NCBI GenBank assembly: GCA_017522135.1
Contig: JAFXAB010000045.1
Coordinates: 1 to 60,358, forward strand
Length of the DNA stretch: 60,358 nucleotides
DNA from: Bacteroidaceae bacterium
Lineage (GTDB): Bacteria > Bacteroidota > Bacteroidia > Bacteroidales > Barnesiellaceae_A
Direction of reading: 5' to 3'
The notes under the pieces are model-generated. The model worked only from the letters and a program-made list of their open reading frames with translations, was not told where the DNA came from and did no database searches. Within the stretch, counting starts at the first letter, position 1; each line of letters starts with the position of its first letter. Both the position numbers and the translations under genes were made by a program. Shown here piece by piece: positions 19,325-28,145 of this stretch.

Positions 19325-22300
19325 CCACTTAAAACCTCAACACCGTTGTTATCCACAAGCCCTGCAAATGATGTGTCTTCATCGTTGGACTTCAACAACA
19401 GGTTGGCGAATGAACGCATATCGTTGCCCATTTTCTGCAAAGCATTCTTCGGCTTGATACGCTCTGTTCCTCCGCTCTCGGTGTCCTGTGCCACGAACTG
19501 ACCAAGAGTGATAGCCTCTGCATCGTCCACGTCAAGCATATTCACAAGTACAGGACGTTCCATAGCCGCAACATCATCGGCATTCAAGCCAAATTCCTCT
19601 GCGTGGTCAATCAGATACTGCTTGTACTGCGCTGCCTGGTCTTGGTGGCTCTCCCACATAAGACGGAGCGCATCACTACGGTTGTTGCCCTGTATGGCTT
19701 CTCCTCGTGCGTTCACGGTAGGCGCACCTGTATAGGCGGTAACGGAAGAAGTAATCTCCTCGGGGCGAATGTTCCCGGCAATCTTGCGTGCCGACATTAC
19801 ACTCGCTTCATCGTTACGCTCCTTTGGTTGTGCCTCATCAATGAAGTGTAGAGGATTGCGCACACCTTGAATGTGGCTCGGCTGTAATTGGGCTGCATCA
19901 ATGACTGCTACACGACCATTGGCAATGGCATCATCGCTGAAACGTACTGCAACCTCTTTACCCTGTACTGCCTGCAAAGGCTCTTGGCGGTCAATCTTAT
20001 GCCCACTGACACGTCTGTAACCTCTTGCTCGTGCGTCCTGTGGAGTATCGTCCACCATATCGGGAACACCGTTGAGGGCTTCACGCTCTATGCGCTCTGC
20101 TTCCTCACGTTCAGCACGCAATCGCTCTTCCTCTGCCTTGCGGAGTGCTGCGGCTTCATCGGCAACACGTCTGCGTTCTGCTTCTGCATCCATTCTTCTG
20201 CGGTTGGCAGTACCGGCAATCTTCTTCCAAATGTTCAGTTCCTGCTGTGCCGCATCAATCGCCGCCTTGCGTTCTTTCTCGGCAGCAATCTTCTCGGCTA
20301 CGGTAGCACCGCCTTTCGACTTGGCTTTCTCCAATTTCTTCAAAGCAGCCTCTTTGTCGGCAACCATTCCATCGGCTACGGTTTGTGCCATAGCCTCATC
20401 GCCCTCTGTCTGCTCAACGATAGCGTCCCAAGCGGTATCGCTGTCGGTCTGCTCATAAAGGGGATTGCCCTGCATATCCTTTGGTATTCTCTGCATTGCA
20501 GGAATATTTTGAGGGGCAATGTTGCCATTTTCGGGAATATTTTCGACACCATTGTTACCCTCATTCTCGGCAGGTTGCTCGATTACCACTCCGTTATGCT
20601 CCATCAGCATACTGTCGAGTTCATCACGAGTGAACAGGTTTACACGCTTGCCATTGATAGGTGCTTCGGTGTAAACCTCATATCTTCCGTCTGCATCTGC
20701 ATCGGTAGTAATGTTGCCACGAACAGCATTTCCGTTCTCATCACGGAGGGAAACAAGGTCGTTGAGGGCATACTGCGGTCTGCTCTCTTCCTCAATAGCC
20801 TGCTGATAGGCTGCATTCTCGGCAGCTCTCTGTTGCTCGAACTGCGCCACACGTGCCAACTGTGCCGCCTCTGCCTGTTGCTGTATGGTCTCCTTGGCCA
20901 AGGGGAACACGTTTGTACCGTCCGACACATTTACAGTGCCGTCCCCATTATCCACAATACCCTCATCATTGGCTACAATCTGCACCTGTATCTGTGCATC
21001 ATCGCCTGTAATGGTGTATGTGTCGCCCGGATTGAATGTAACAACACCATCAATCCTGTTGGCTGCCTCCTGTGCGTACTGCTGACGGATAGCATCTGCG
21101 GCAGTCTGCATTTCAGTTATGGGGTCTAACGCCTCATCAATGTTCAATATAGCATCGGGCGACACCTGTTCAAGTGCGCCTGTCTCTGCATCACGAACAA
21201 TGATACTGTTGTCCGAAGCCTCGATGTCAATACCGCTACCGTCTGCATACTGCACAAGGTTTCCGTTGATAACATACACACGGCGGTCGTCCTGCTTCAT
21301 CGTTGCGCCCTGTATCATACCTGTCGTGCGGTTGGTACGGGCATTTACCATTGCGTTGCTCTGGTCGATACGTCCGTCAATATCATCACGCACACGCTGT
21401 ATCATACCGTCATACACCTGCTTTGAGTTGAGGTAGTCAAGCAAAATGCCTCGTTCCTCATCGCTCCAATCTTCGGAGTTACGAATGTAGTCCAAATGTG
21501 CCGCAGGGTCGTTCTCGATGTCGGCAAGGAAATCTTCTTCAATGATTGCCAATGCCCTCTGACGTTGATAGTCATACATATTCTTGGCATCGTTCATTTC
21601 CTGCGAACTCTCAATGCTGTAACCGTCAATGTAACTTTCATCAAGAGCCTGTACGTCCTCATCCTGTGCTGCACCTCTTCTTTGTGCGAGTGTTCCGAGG
21701 TTGTAACCTCTCATCATCATAGAACGCTCCATATAGGTGAGTACAGCCGCTCTCTCATCGTCTGTGAAGTCCTTATCGTTCACAATAGCCTCTGCCATTG
21801 CGCCCATATCCTCATTGGTGGTAAGGTCAAGCGATGTTCTCAACGGCTCCCATACCTCTTTGCCAAGCAATTCTGTTGCGTGTGCATCAGCCTTGTTTAC
21901 ACTGTGCTTCATTGAGGTATAGTGTGCTGCCGAAAGAGTGTGCTTACCTGCACCCATCAATCCCATAGAAAGAGCCATACCGCCCCAAACATCACCGTGG
22001 AATTGTCCTGTGGCAAATAGGTTGGTGCGTGTTCCGTCCGGGTTTTGCTGATAGGCATCGTCAAGATTGAGCATTGTGCGCCACATCTGACCGTAGTATT
22101 CCTCTGTAACCTCGCCAAAATAGTCGCTCACACCCATTTTGTTGAACAGTTGGTGTGTCTGTCCCATAATGCCACTCAAAGCACCTGCATCAGCCTTTGA
22201 AAGCACAGCACCGAGACGTTTAGCACCTACCACATTGGCAAGTTTGCTCATATTGCCGAATGTAACAACAGGGTCAAGATGTGCGCCGAACATTTCCGAA

Positions 22301-23784
22301 TAGTTCTCGATGATAGCATTGGCTTCGCCTTGCCAAATAGCACTGCCCCAAGTCTCATCATTGCTGAAATCGTATGTTCCGTCTTCGTTTACGACAACAT
22401 TACCCAATTTGCGGTCAATGATGTCGGAGGTTGTTTTGCCAACCTGCACAGTGTTGGTCATAAGCGGCGCACGAATGAGCAAGTCATCGCCCATTGTACC
22501 CAATGCCTTAATGGTCCAATTACCTGCATATTGTCCGAAACCTCTGACACCGTTGTTTCGCACATAGGTCTTGAAGCCCTGTTCTGCCATTTCCTCAACA
22601 ACCTCACTTCCGATTACCTTTGTGGCGGCTCTTGTGCCACCCTTTGAAAGTAGGCTGATACCCTCGAAACCACCGCCTGTAATCACGAAGTCAAGCATAA
22701 AGGACGGCATATAGCCTGTCATTACACCTGCTCTGTTCCAAAAACTTGCATTGCCGCCATACGCCTGCTCTGCCTGTTCCTTGTTGTAGAGTGCGCCCAT
22801 CATTTCGTTGTAGGCTTCACGTTCGCCCTCGGTGGCATTCTCATCTACGAGTTGGTCAGCGTGCATCATTGTCATTGCATCGCTCAAATCGCTCATACCG
22901 AAGTCCCACGTTCTGAAATCGCCTGCAATACGACCGAAGCCACGCCAAAAGCCAACATCTTCACCCTGTTCACGGTCTTGCTGTTCTTCGAGGTCTTTGA
23001 TAAGTTCCTCTGTCTGATGAATAGCCACATTCAAAGCATTCTTCTCGGGGTCGCTCTGTTGCTTTGCAACATAGATGTCTCCACCAACAAGTAGTCGCCC
23101 AAGTCCTGTCAGTTTGGTGTTGTTGAACTCCGTAGCCTCATCGTGTACCTCGTTGGCTCTCTCGTTCCGCTTTGCTTGCAGTTCTGCGAGTTTCAACCTT
23201 GCACGGCGCAACTGCCCACTTACGGACATATCAGCCGCCTGTCGGTATCTGAAACTTTCCATATCGGCAAGCCCCTTGCTTGTGTACCTGTTGCCAAGTG
23301 GGGTGATGTAGGTTTTCTCTACCTTGCCGCTTTGAGGGTTGAACATCATACGTCCCTCGGCAGTCTGTCCGCCGCCTAATGGTGCGTTCTCGTGGTACTC
23401 ACGCATTGTTGCCATACGTTCGTTGAAATCGTCCATAGATTGACGTGTACGGCGTTTCATCTGCTCAATACCTGCGCTGAAACGTATTCTATCCTGTTCT
23501 GTGAGCGGTGTTTCGCCTGTCGGAGTTGCAGGCTCTTCCACTTCGGGAACAGTAGGTGCTGCCGCAGGCTGTTCGGGCTGTTGCATAGAAGATGTCAGAC
23601 GGTTTTCATAGCTTTCGTAATCTCCTAAACGGAAATTGCCCTTTGATAAAACCCAATCATATAGTTCCTTGCGGCTATTCTTATCGCTCATCTTGGCACG
23701 AAAAGTTTCCTCATCGCCCAAGTCTGAGGTTGAATATCCCTTGCCCAATAGGGCAGAATAGAGTTTTTTTACTTCATCATTCAT
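19321..23784 (-). CDS. Large polyvalent-associated phage protein with C-terminal DdrB/ParB-like domain
   Basis: This 1487-residue protein starts at ATG 23784, two bases after the previous stop; a longer TTG start at 23793 would overlap that gene. Residues 1-65 form a helical N-terminal module (KLYSALLGKGY). A long helical, glycine-rich region that may be membrane-active follows (about 330-700, for example MPSFMLDFVITGGGFEG). Beta-rich modules (about 830-1090) and a charged coiled coil (about 1190-1245) precede a DdrB/ParB-like domain from about 1285 with GNNRSDALRLM. The frame stops at VEVLSG, apparently in mid-domain; the downstream gene begins WMSQRGYITP in the -1 frame, with stop and start overlapping as ATGA. 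Probably a virion-delivered protein, ancestrally one polypeptide with the 4126-residue protein. Confidence 0.85.
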   Translation of the reverse strand: MNDEVKKLYSALLGKGYSTSDLGDEETFRAKMSDKNSRKELYDWVLSKGNFRLGDYESYENRLTSSMQQPEQPAAAPTVPEVEEPATPTGETPLTEQDRIRFSAGIEQMKRRTRQSMDDFNERMATMREYHENAPLGGGQTAEGRMMFNPQSGKVEKTYITPLGNRYTSKGLADMESFRYRQAADMSVSGQLRRARLKLAELQAKRNERANEVHDEATEFNNTKLTGLGRLLVGGDIYVAKQQSDPEKNALNVAIHQTEELIKDLEEQQDREQGEDVGFWRGFGRIAGDFRTWDFGMSDLSDAMTMMHADQLVDENATEGEREAYNEMMGALYNKEQAEQAYGGNASFWNRAGVMTGYMPSFMLDFVITGGGFEGISLLSKGGTRAATKVIGSEVVEEMAEQGFKTYVRNNGVRGFGQYAGNWTIKALGTMGDDLLIRAPLMTNTVQVGKTTSDIIDRKLGNVVVNEDGTYDFSNDETWGSAIWQGEANAIIENYSEMFGAHLDPVVTFGNMSKLANVVGAKRLGAVLSKADAGALSGIMGQTHQLFNKMGVSDYFGEVTEEYYGQMWRTMLNLDDAYQQNPDGTRTNLFATGQFHGDVWGGMALSMGLMGAGKHTLSAAHYTSMKHSVNKADAHATELLGKEVWEPLRTSLDLTTNEDMGAMAEAIVNDKDFTDDERAAVLTYMERSMMMRGYNLGTLAQRRGAAQDEDVQALDESYIDGYSIESSQEMNDAKNMYDYQRQRALAIIEEDFLADIENDPAAHLDYIRNSEDWSDEERGILLDYLNSKQVYDGMIQRVRDDIDGRIDQSNAMVNARTNRTTGMIQGATMKQDDRRVYVINGNLVQYADGSGIDIEASDNSIIVRDAETGALEQVSPDAILNIDEALDPITEMQTAADAIRQQYAQEAANRIDGVVTFNPGDTYTITGDDAQIQVQIVANDEGIVDNGDGTVNVSDGTNVFPLAKETIQQQAEAAQLARVAQFEQQRAAENAAYQQAIEEESRPQYALNDLVSLRDENGNAVRGNITTDADADGRYEVYTEAPINGKRVNLFTRDELDSMLMEHNGVVIEQPAENEGNNGVENIPENGNIAPQNIPAMQRIPKDMQGNPLYEQTDSDTAWDAIVEQTEGDEAMAQTVADGMVADKEAALKKLEKAKSKGGATVAEKIAAEKERKAAIDAAQQELNIWKKIAGTANRRRMDAEAERRRVADEAAALRKAEEERLRAEREEAERIEREALNGVPDMVDDTPQDARARGYRRVSGHKIDRQEPLQAVQGKEVAVRFSDDAIANGRVAVIDAAQLQPSHIQGVRNPLHFIDEAQPKERNDEASVMSARKIAGNIRPEEITSSVTAYTGAPTVNARGEAIQGNNRSDALRLMWESHQDQAAQYKQYLIDHAEEFGLNADDVAAMERPVLVNMLDVDDAEAITLGQFVAQDTESGGTERIKPKNALQKMGNDMRSFANLLLKSNDEDTSFAGLVDNNGVEVLSG

Positions 23785-23786
23785 AT

Positions 23787-24980
23787 TTACCAATCTGTTT
23801 CGTTATCATTTCTATTGTCAGAATTACCCCAACCAAGTCCACCATCTTCGTCATTTACTTCCGAAGTCATTGTTGCCGGGTCAAGTTTGGAAAGAGCCAA
23901 CATCTGCGCTCTCGCATTATCTGACTTATACCAATTCTGCTTGACAAAATCTTCTTTATCGCTTGCGGACATACCATCAACGAGTTGTAATTCAGTTGGT
24001 GTAATACCATCTGCTACAAGTGTGTCATAAATTCCCTGCATCGAGCCTTTCCATACGTTTTCGTAGATTGCCACTTGGTTGCCGTTACCATCAGCAAAGC
24101 CGAGTTGCTTACCACGAACACCACGTGCTGCCGTTGCTCTTGCCTGCTCACGGCGAACGGAAACATTGTCGTTGTGCTGTCGAACTTGGAAGTTGTGTGA
24201 ACGGTCAGAACGGCGTTTGTCCTCGTCAAAGGTTGCCTGCCAACGTCTATCTGCTTCCTCATCACGACCTCTCCTGTATTCCTGCTCGCTGTTGTAGCGG
24301 TCATCGGCAATCCGCTCACGCTCGTTGCGGTGCTGAATACCCTCGTTGTACCTATCTCGTGCCTCTTGGTCGAGTCCGAGCTGTCGTTGCCAACTACGTT
24401 CACGGTGGGCTGCATCTTCATCAGCCTGTCTTGCACGCATAAGAGCGTTGTAATACGCCGTGTTCTTTTCCTCTCGGTCTTTCACCAATTTGTCATAGCG
24501 CACCTTGTTAGCGGTTGAAATAGTATTCTTACCGTCATATATATTCGGTGCATACTGTGTAGTGAAGAAAAGGTTTGAGAGGGCAGTTATACCGTCACCA
24601 ATGGCTGCGAATATCTGCGCTCGCTTCTCTCTCTTCCTTTCCTTTTCAAGTTCCTCTGCCGTAGGTGGGGTGTATGGGTTGAGTTTCTTGAACAGTTCCT
24701 CATAACCGCCACCACCGCCACCCGAGGCAGGCGCACCTGCTCCTGATGACGGCTTACTCTTTGCTCCGGGCTGTGTTGGAGCGGTAGGAGAAGATGAAAC
24801 CGGGGCGTTCTCTCCCGAATTTTGTTCTGCCCACTCCTGTGAGCCTTTCGGTGGTGTGCTGCCGCCGCTTCCTCCTGCGTTCTCTCCCGAATTTTGTTCT
24901 GCCCACTCCTGTGAGCCTTTCGGTGCGTGTCCTCCACCATCGGGAGGACTGCCGCCTAAAATTTCATCTAATGTTGCCAT
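23787..24980 (-). CDS. Putative virion or DNA-ejection protein with direct-repeat N-terminus
   Basis: This 397-residue protein was not assigned to a family. The first 95 residues are disordered and Pro/Gly/Ser-rich, with two copies of PKGSQEWAEQNSGENA and a glycine run. A short hydrophobic helix (about 118-135) follows, then about 150 residues of charged helix rich in Arg, Glu, Asp and Gln, and an acidic C-terminus ending DNETDW. Such a long charged helical protein between a glycine-rich membrane-type protein and a giant polyvalent gene fits an internal virion or ejection component, by context only. It starts 12 bases after the 165-residue gene stops. Confidence 0.55.
   Translation of the reverse strand: MATLDEILGGSPPDGGGHAPKGSQEWAEQNSGENAGGSGGSTPPKGSQEWAEQNSGENAPVSSSPTAPTQPGAKSKPSSGAGAPASGGGGGGYEELFKKLNPYTPPTAEELEKERKREKRAQIFAAIGDGITALSNLFFTTQYAPNIYDGKNTISTANKVRYDKLVKDREEKNTAYYNALMRARQADEDAAHRERSWQRQLGLDQEARDRYNEGIQHRNERERIADDRYNSEQEYRRGRDEEADRRWQATFDEDKRRSDRSHNFQVRQHNDNVSVRREQARATAARGVRGKQLGFADGNGNQVAIYENVWKGSMQGIYDTLVADGITPTELQLVDGMSASDKEDFVKQNWYKSDNARAQMLALSKLDPATMTSEVNDEDGGLGWGNSDNRNDNETDW
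24805..24925. repeat. 49-bp direct repeat within the ejection-type gene
   Basis: Two identical 49-base copies (24805-24853 and 24877-24925) have a 72-base period. The repeat encodes the duplicated GSQEWAEQNSGENA segment, and its exactness implies recent duplication or gene-conversion maintenance. Confidence 0.95.
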
Positions 24981-24992
24981 AGGAGAATGGAT

Positions 24993-25490
24993 TTAGAATG
25001 CGCCTGCGATACTTGCACCTGCGTTTGCTACGCCCTGTACTGCTTGACTGACAGCCTGTGCCTTGCCCTGCTCGATAGCATTCAACTGCTCCACATATGC
25101 GTTGTCGTTTTGTAGATAAGTCGCTTCGATACTGTCTTTGCGTGCATCAGCATTAGCCGCAATCTGCGCAGTAGCGTCAGCAAGTGCCTCGTTGTTGGCA
25201 GCTTTCGCCGCCGCTACACTTTCATCTGTACCGCCCATAACGGCTGCTGAACCTGCCGCCGCCCTGTTGCGCTGTTTGATACTCTCTTCGGTTTGCGTAA
25301 GGATACGTTGAGCATCGGCACGCTGTGTTGCATCTTCGTTGTAGCGTTGGTCATACCAATCTTGGTTTTTCTTACGCTGTGCCTCAACATTACGCTTCGC
25401 TTTTTTCATTGCCTTCGATGCGGAGATACCACCGAAGATAGCACCTGCTGCGCTAAGTCCTCCGCCGACAATGCTTCCAATAAGTCCCAT
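24993..25490 (-). CDS. Putative phage internal virion/ejection protein
   Basis: This 165-residue protein has glycine/alanine-rich hydrophobic ends (GLIGSIVGGGLSAAGAIFGG at 2-21; AVQGVANAGASIAGAF at the C-terminus) around a polar Ala/Gln/Asn-rich helical middle. This two-ended membrane-active layout is common in small podoviral ejection proteins that build the DNA conduit across the envelope. The family was not confirmed. It is the first gene of the leftward block ending with the giant polyvalent gene, behind the box at 25529-25536. Confidence 0.55.
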   Translation of the reverse strand: MGLIGSIVGGGLSAAGAIFGGISASKAMKKAKRNVEAQRKKNQDWYDQRYNEDATQRADAQRILTQTEESIKQRNRAAAGSAAVMGGTDESVAAAKAANNEALADATAQIAANADARKDSIEATYLQNDNAYVEQLNAIEQGKAQAVSQAVQGVANAGASIAGAF

Positions 25491-25528
25491 ACGTATGAAA
25501 TGAATTGTTAAAAGTTATACTTCTGTTG

Positions 25529-25550
25529 CAAAACTAATCACATACCTTTG
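25529..25550. promoter_or_regulatory. Divergent -7 boxes between ejection block and small rightward gene
   Basis: Leftward TAGTTTTG (25529-25536) and rightward TACCTTTG (25543-25550) both match TAnnTTTG and lie 28 to 46 bases from their genes. A TTG at 25526-25528 is too close to be the -33 element of the rightward box. Divergent placement matches the gene layout. Confidence 0.55.
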
Positions 25551-25578
25551 AGCCATCGTTTTATCTTTTTACAGTTGA

Positions 25579-25860
25579 ATGGCAAAGGGAAAGAAAACAG
25601 GAGGGAGACAGGCAGGAACGCCCAACAAGGCATCTGCGGCAGTACGTGGAGCAATCGCAAAGATGCTCGGCGACTATTTCACGTCCGAAACCTTTGTGAA
25701 TGACATAGCGGAGTTGGAGCCAAAGGATAGAGTTGCGGCAATGGAGAAGTTCGCCGCTTACGTTTCGCCTAAATTACAGACAACAACCCTCGATATGACG
25801 GTAGATAACAAAAAGACTATCGAGGATAGATTGGCAGAACTCTCTGACGATGAGGAATGA
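25579..25860 (+). CDS. Small basic/acidic phage protein, possible small terminase-like
   Basis: This 93-residue protein has a basic N-terminus with an AT-hook-like GGRQAGTPNKAS segment. A helical core (ELEPKDRVAAMEKFAAYVSPK) and a very acidic tail (LAELSDDEE) follow. Short phage proteins with a GRxxGTPNK start are often annotated near terminases and may bind DNA, but this one lies 21 kb from the terminase. I therefore call it only a probable DNA-binding phage protein. It is transcribed alone from 25543-25550, and a hairpin terminator follows at 25932-25958. Confidence 0.6.
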   Translation: MAKGKKTGGRQAGTPNKASAAVRGAIAKMLGDYFTSETFVNDIAELEPKDRVAAMEKFAAYVSPKLQTTTLDMTVDNKKTIEDRLAELSDDEE

Positions 25861-25931
25861 TTTATCTAAACTCATCTACTTTAGATGCGGAGGTCAGCAC
25901 CTCAAAGGTTAGTTCAAATACAGTTTGTTTG

Positions 25932-25958
25932 TAGCGGTGTCAGCAATGAACACCGCTA
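25932..25958 (+). terminator. Probable terminator after the small rightward phage gene
   Basis: A 9-bp perfect stem, TAGCGGTGT and ACACCGCTA (25932-25940 / 25950-25958), with a 9-base loop is followed by TTCTTG. Confidence 0.6.
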
Positions 25959-25961
25959 TTC

Positions 25962-26222
25962 TTGTACAATTATGGTTATTTCTTCCGAAGAAATGCGGAT
26001 AAATGTACAATTATTCATCATAAATGTACAAGAATGTACAGACCTGCACAATTACTGTGTAAATACCACAAGAAACACCCCGAAAAACTATGTTTCAAGC
26101 CCATATTTAGGCACATTCCAAACGTCTTATTTCTGCACATTTATAGCAATAACTTCCGAAGAAATAGGGTATAATTGTGCAATAATCGCAATAAATGTAC
26201 AGTTATAGGGTATTTCTTCGGA
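25962..26222. repeat. Cluster of TGTACA-type repeats and CTTCCGAAG palindromes downstream of the integrase
   Basis: This is the first part of a 584-base stretch (25861-26444) with no gene. TGTACA occurs at 25963, 26004, 26025, 26035 and 26196, and related TGCACA/TGTGCA at 26045, 26134 and 26176. A 17-base palindrome (8-bp arms around one C) lies at 25978-25994, with degenerate copies near 26152-26166 and 26210-26222. The remainder, about 26223-26444, is a purine-rich low-complexity run (AAAAGAGA-type) with no feature seen. The 13-mer TTCTGCACATTTA at 26131 recurs at 28099, on the other side of the integrase. The density suggests arm-type integrase sites, operators or an origin. Confidence 0.7.
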
Positions 26223-26444
26223 TAAACTCCGCAAGAATGCAACAAAGAAGAGGAAAGTATATAGAATATATAGTAAATATATATCTACTACTACATCTAC
26301 TAAAAGGGGAAAAGAGAATTTTTGAAAGATTTTTTGAGAGGAGAAAGAGAAAAAGAAAAAGTTGCGCTCAAAAGAAAAAGAGAAAGCCCACAAAGAGAAA
26401 ACTCCTTGCAGGCTTGCATCATATTCGTGGCTTCACGAAAAAGG

Positions 26445-27923
26445 TCAGAAACCCTTTCCCTTCTGCCGTTGGTACACCACAGTTTGGTTTTTGTCGAGAT
26501 TGACGATTTTGAACATCACCATTGAGCGGTTGGGAATATCCTCGGGAAGCATAGTAACGAGCCGGGCAATAACCTCATCCACGTTGTTGAAGCCTACGTC
26601 CGTCAGTTCTGCCACGTTCTGCCCATTGTGATATGCGGCAGCATTCACCATAAAGCGATACGACAATCTGAAATGTGTGTCCTCTTGCTTCTGCTCTCTG
26701 GTCGAAGTCTTGCCGGAGAAGAATATGAAGTCAATCACTTTGTCGTTCAACTCCCACGCAGGGGAGTAGTCAATCTTTATGTATCCTCGTGTTACCTTGT
26801 GTCCGCTACTATGGTTCATCGCAAACGCAACGTCCGATATAGAGGCACGGACATCGTTCTGCGCCACCGTACCCCACGTGTGCCTAAACGTATATACAGA
26901 GTACCAATCCTCTTTCGGCAGTTCCATTGCCTTGCATATCTGCTTGATGCCGCTATTAGCGTTCGCATTGAAGCTGTCCGATGTTCCCATACGTTGATAG
27001 AAGTTGAACAGGCGTTCGCTGTCTGTCGTATCGAGGTACTTATCAAACAACGGCTGAACTATTGCAGGCACACGCATTTCCATATACGCACCATCAGAAC
27101 GGCTCTTGCGTGTTTTTGCACGTTGGTAACGAATGATGCCGTTCTCATAGTCTTTCTTCCGCAGGTTATACAGGTCCACAGTGTTGATGCCTGCCAAGCA
27201 AAGCACCATCATAGCAATATCACGTCCGAACTCCGTCAATGGGAACTTCATCTTGCTGTCGGGGAGAGGGAACGAGAAGAATGCCCGGCACGCCTCGGGA
27301 GTAATAGCAAGTTTCTCCGCCTTGTCTGCCGCAGGGATTTCCACCTTAACCCACGGATTGGTCTTGATGCGGATAAGTCCTGTGTCATAGTCGTTGTACT
27401 CCAATTGCGCCGCCTTGAACACCTGTCGCATACAGATAGGGTACATTTCCTTTGCCCTGTGCGTACTCTCCAATGATTTAATCCACCTGTTCACCAACTG
27501 CGATGTGAAGTGCGAGAACATCACCTTTGTCGTTCCTGTGAAGCGTTCGAGGTGTTGTAGCGCAAGTTGATAGTTCTTTGCGTTCCGTTCCTGTCCATTA
27601 TCAATCATACGTGCGATGTGCGTGCGTGCGTAGTCCGAGAAGCAAATATCATCATTGCCACTCGTGAGGAACTCCGCAATCTCCTTTGCCGTCCAATGCT
27701 CGATGTCCTTTTTGTTCAGCCGCTCATTGTACTCCAAAATCTTCTGCGTACAGTATTGCAGTACGTAGGGGTCTTTGATTTCGTTGGTCTTGGTCAGTTC
27801 CTTTCTCGTAACCATCTTGTCTGTCTTGATGAACGAAGATGCACGATGATGTGTTACCCGGATATACACAGGGTAAAAACCGTCAGCCCTCGCCGTTCTC
27901 ACTACTGCTTTCAATGTTGCCAT
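26445..27923 (-). CDS. Tyrosine recombinase / phage integrase
   Basis: This 492-residue protein carries out site-specific integration and excision. It has an arm-binding N-terminal domain (about 1-90), a core-binding SAM-like domain (about 90-195) and a catalytic domain (about 205-385). Visible catalytic residues are Lys in the RAKTRKSR hairpin, Arg about 346 with His in YTFRHTWG, His in MNHSSGHK and the nucleophile Tyr about 381 in TRGYI. The usual first Arg is replaced by Asn in GINTVDLYNL (about 244), as in a Bacteroidetes subgroup related to CTnDOT integrases. A C-terminal extension of roughly 110 residues beyond the tyrosine is unusual. The gene lies at the prophage edge, oriented inward, flanked by TGTACA-type repeats. 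Confidence 0.93.
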   Translation of the reverse strand: MATLKAVVRTARADGFYPVYIRVTHHRASSFIKTDKMVTRKELTKTNEIKDPYVLQYCTQKILEYNERLNKKDIEHWTAKEIAEFLTSGNDDICFSDYARTHIARMIDNGQERNAKNYQLALQHLERFTGTTKVMFSHFTSQLVNRWIKSLESTHRAKEMYPICMRQVFKAAQLEYNDYDTGLIRIKTNPWVKVEIPAADKAEKLAITPEACRAFFSFPLPDSKMKFPLTEFGRDIAMMVLCLAGINTVDLYNLRKKDYENGIIRYQRAKTRKSRSDGAYMEMRVPAIVQPLFDKYLDTTDSERLFNFYQRMGTSDSFNANANSGIKQICKAMELPKEDWYSVYTFRHTWGTVAQNDVRASISDVAFAMNHSSGHKVTRGYIKIDYSPAWELNDKVIDFIFFSGKTSTREQKQEDTHFRLSYRFMVNAAAYHNGQNVAELTDVGFNNVDEVIARLVTMLPEDIPNRSMVMFKIVNLDKNQTVVYQRQKGKGF

Positions 27924-28145
27924 ATCTGTTATTCTTTATCGTTAATCATCAACTGCGTTCCAAAGTGTCTGTATCGTGTTCCAATGGGTTGAGGTGTATT
28001 TTGTCATAACTCGCTCACACCTCGGCAAAACCATTTGTACAACACCCGTACAACACTGTTGTAAAAACCCACCAACTATTGTACAACATTTGCGTTCATT
28101 CTGCACATTTAATGCTCATTTCGCACGTACATTATTTATATAAAA
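27924..28145. other. Integrase upstream region with repeat copies; candidate attachment region
   Basis: This 222-base gene-free stretch contains perfect TTGTACAA palindromes at 28035-28042 and 28079-28086 and CGTACA variants near 28047 and 28125. TTCTGCACATTTA at 28099-28111 matches 26131-26143. These mirror the cluster at 25962-26222. The phage/host crossover should lie here or in the adjacent ppdK terminator. The core sequence cannot be defined without the left junction. Confidence 0.5.

Larger units (their letters stand above)
1..28145. mobile_element. Prophage, right-hand portion (left end outside the window)
   Basis: Contiguous phage genes for capsid, scaffold, large terminase, portal, ejection-type proteins and giant polyvalent proteins end with a tyrosine recombinase at 26445-27923. 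Host metabolism starts at ppdK (28206). The right boundary is inferred to lie between the integrase start and the ppdK terminator (28146-28184). The left attachment site is not in the window, so the duplicated core cannot be identified. No tRNA is present at this junction. Head and packaging genes together with giant polyvalent genes fit a tailed phage; short-tailed morphology is only a guess, because no tail gene lies in the window. Confidence 0.9.

Noticed and set aside
19888..21129. 413-residue open frame on the plus strand opposite the 1487-residue phage gene
   Set aside because: Its product is cysteine- and leucine-rich without domain logic, whereas the minus-strand protein is coherent. 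The long frame is a by-product of codon bias.
25962..26222. Possible CRISPR array
   Set aside because: The repeats are only 6 to 17 bases, irregularly spaced and palindromic; no spacer-repeat regularity and no cas genes.
26195..26503. Lysine/arginine-rich frames in the purine-rich stretch downstream of the integrase
   Set aside because: They are translations of a low-complexity AAAGAGA-type run and overlap the integrase 3' end; no start context or protein-like pattern.
1..28145. Assignment to the crAss-like phages
   Set aside because: Terminase, portal and capsid order has some resemblance, but there is no phage RNA polymerase and an integrase is present; the window does not show enough to assign a family.
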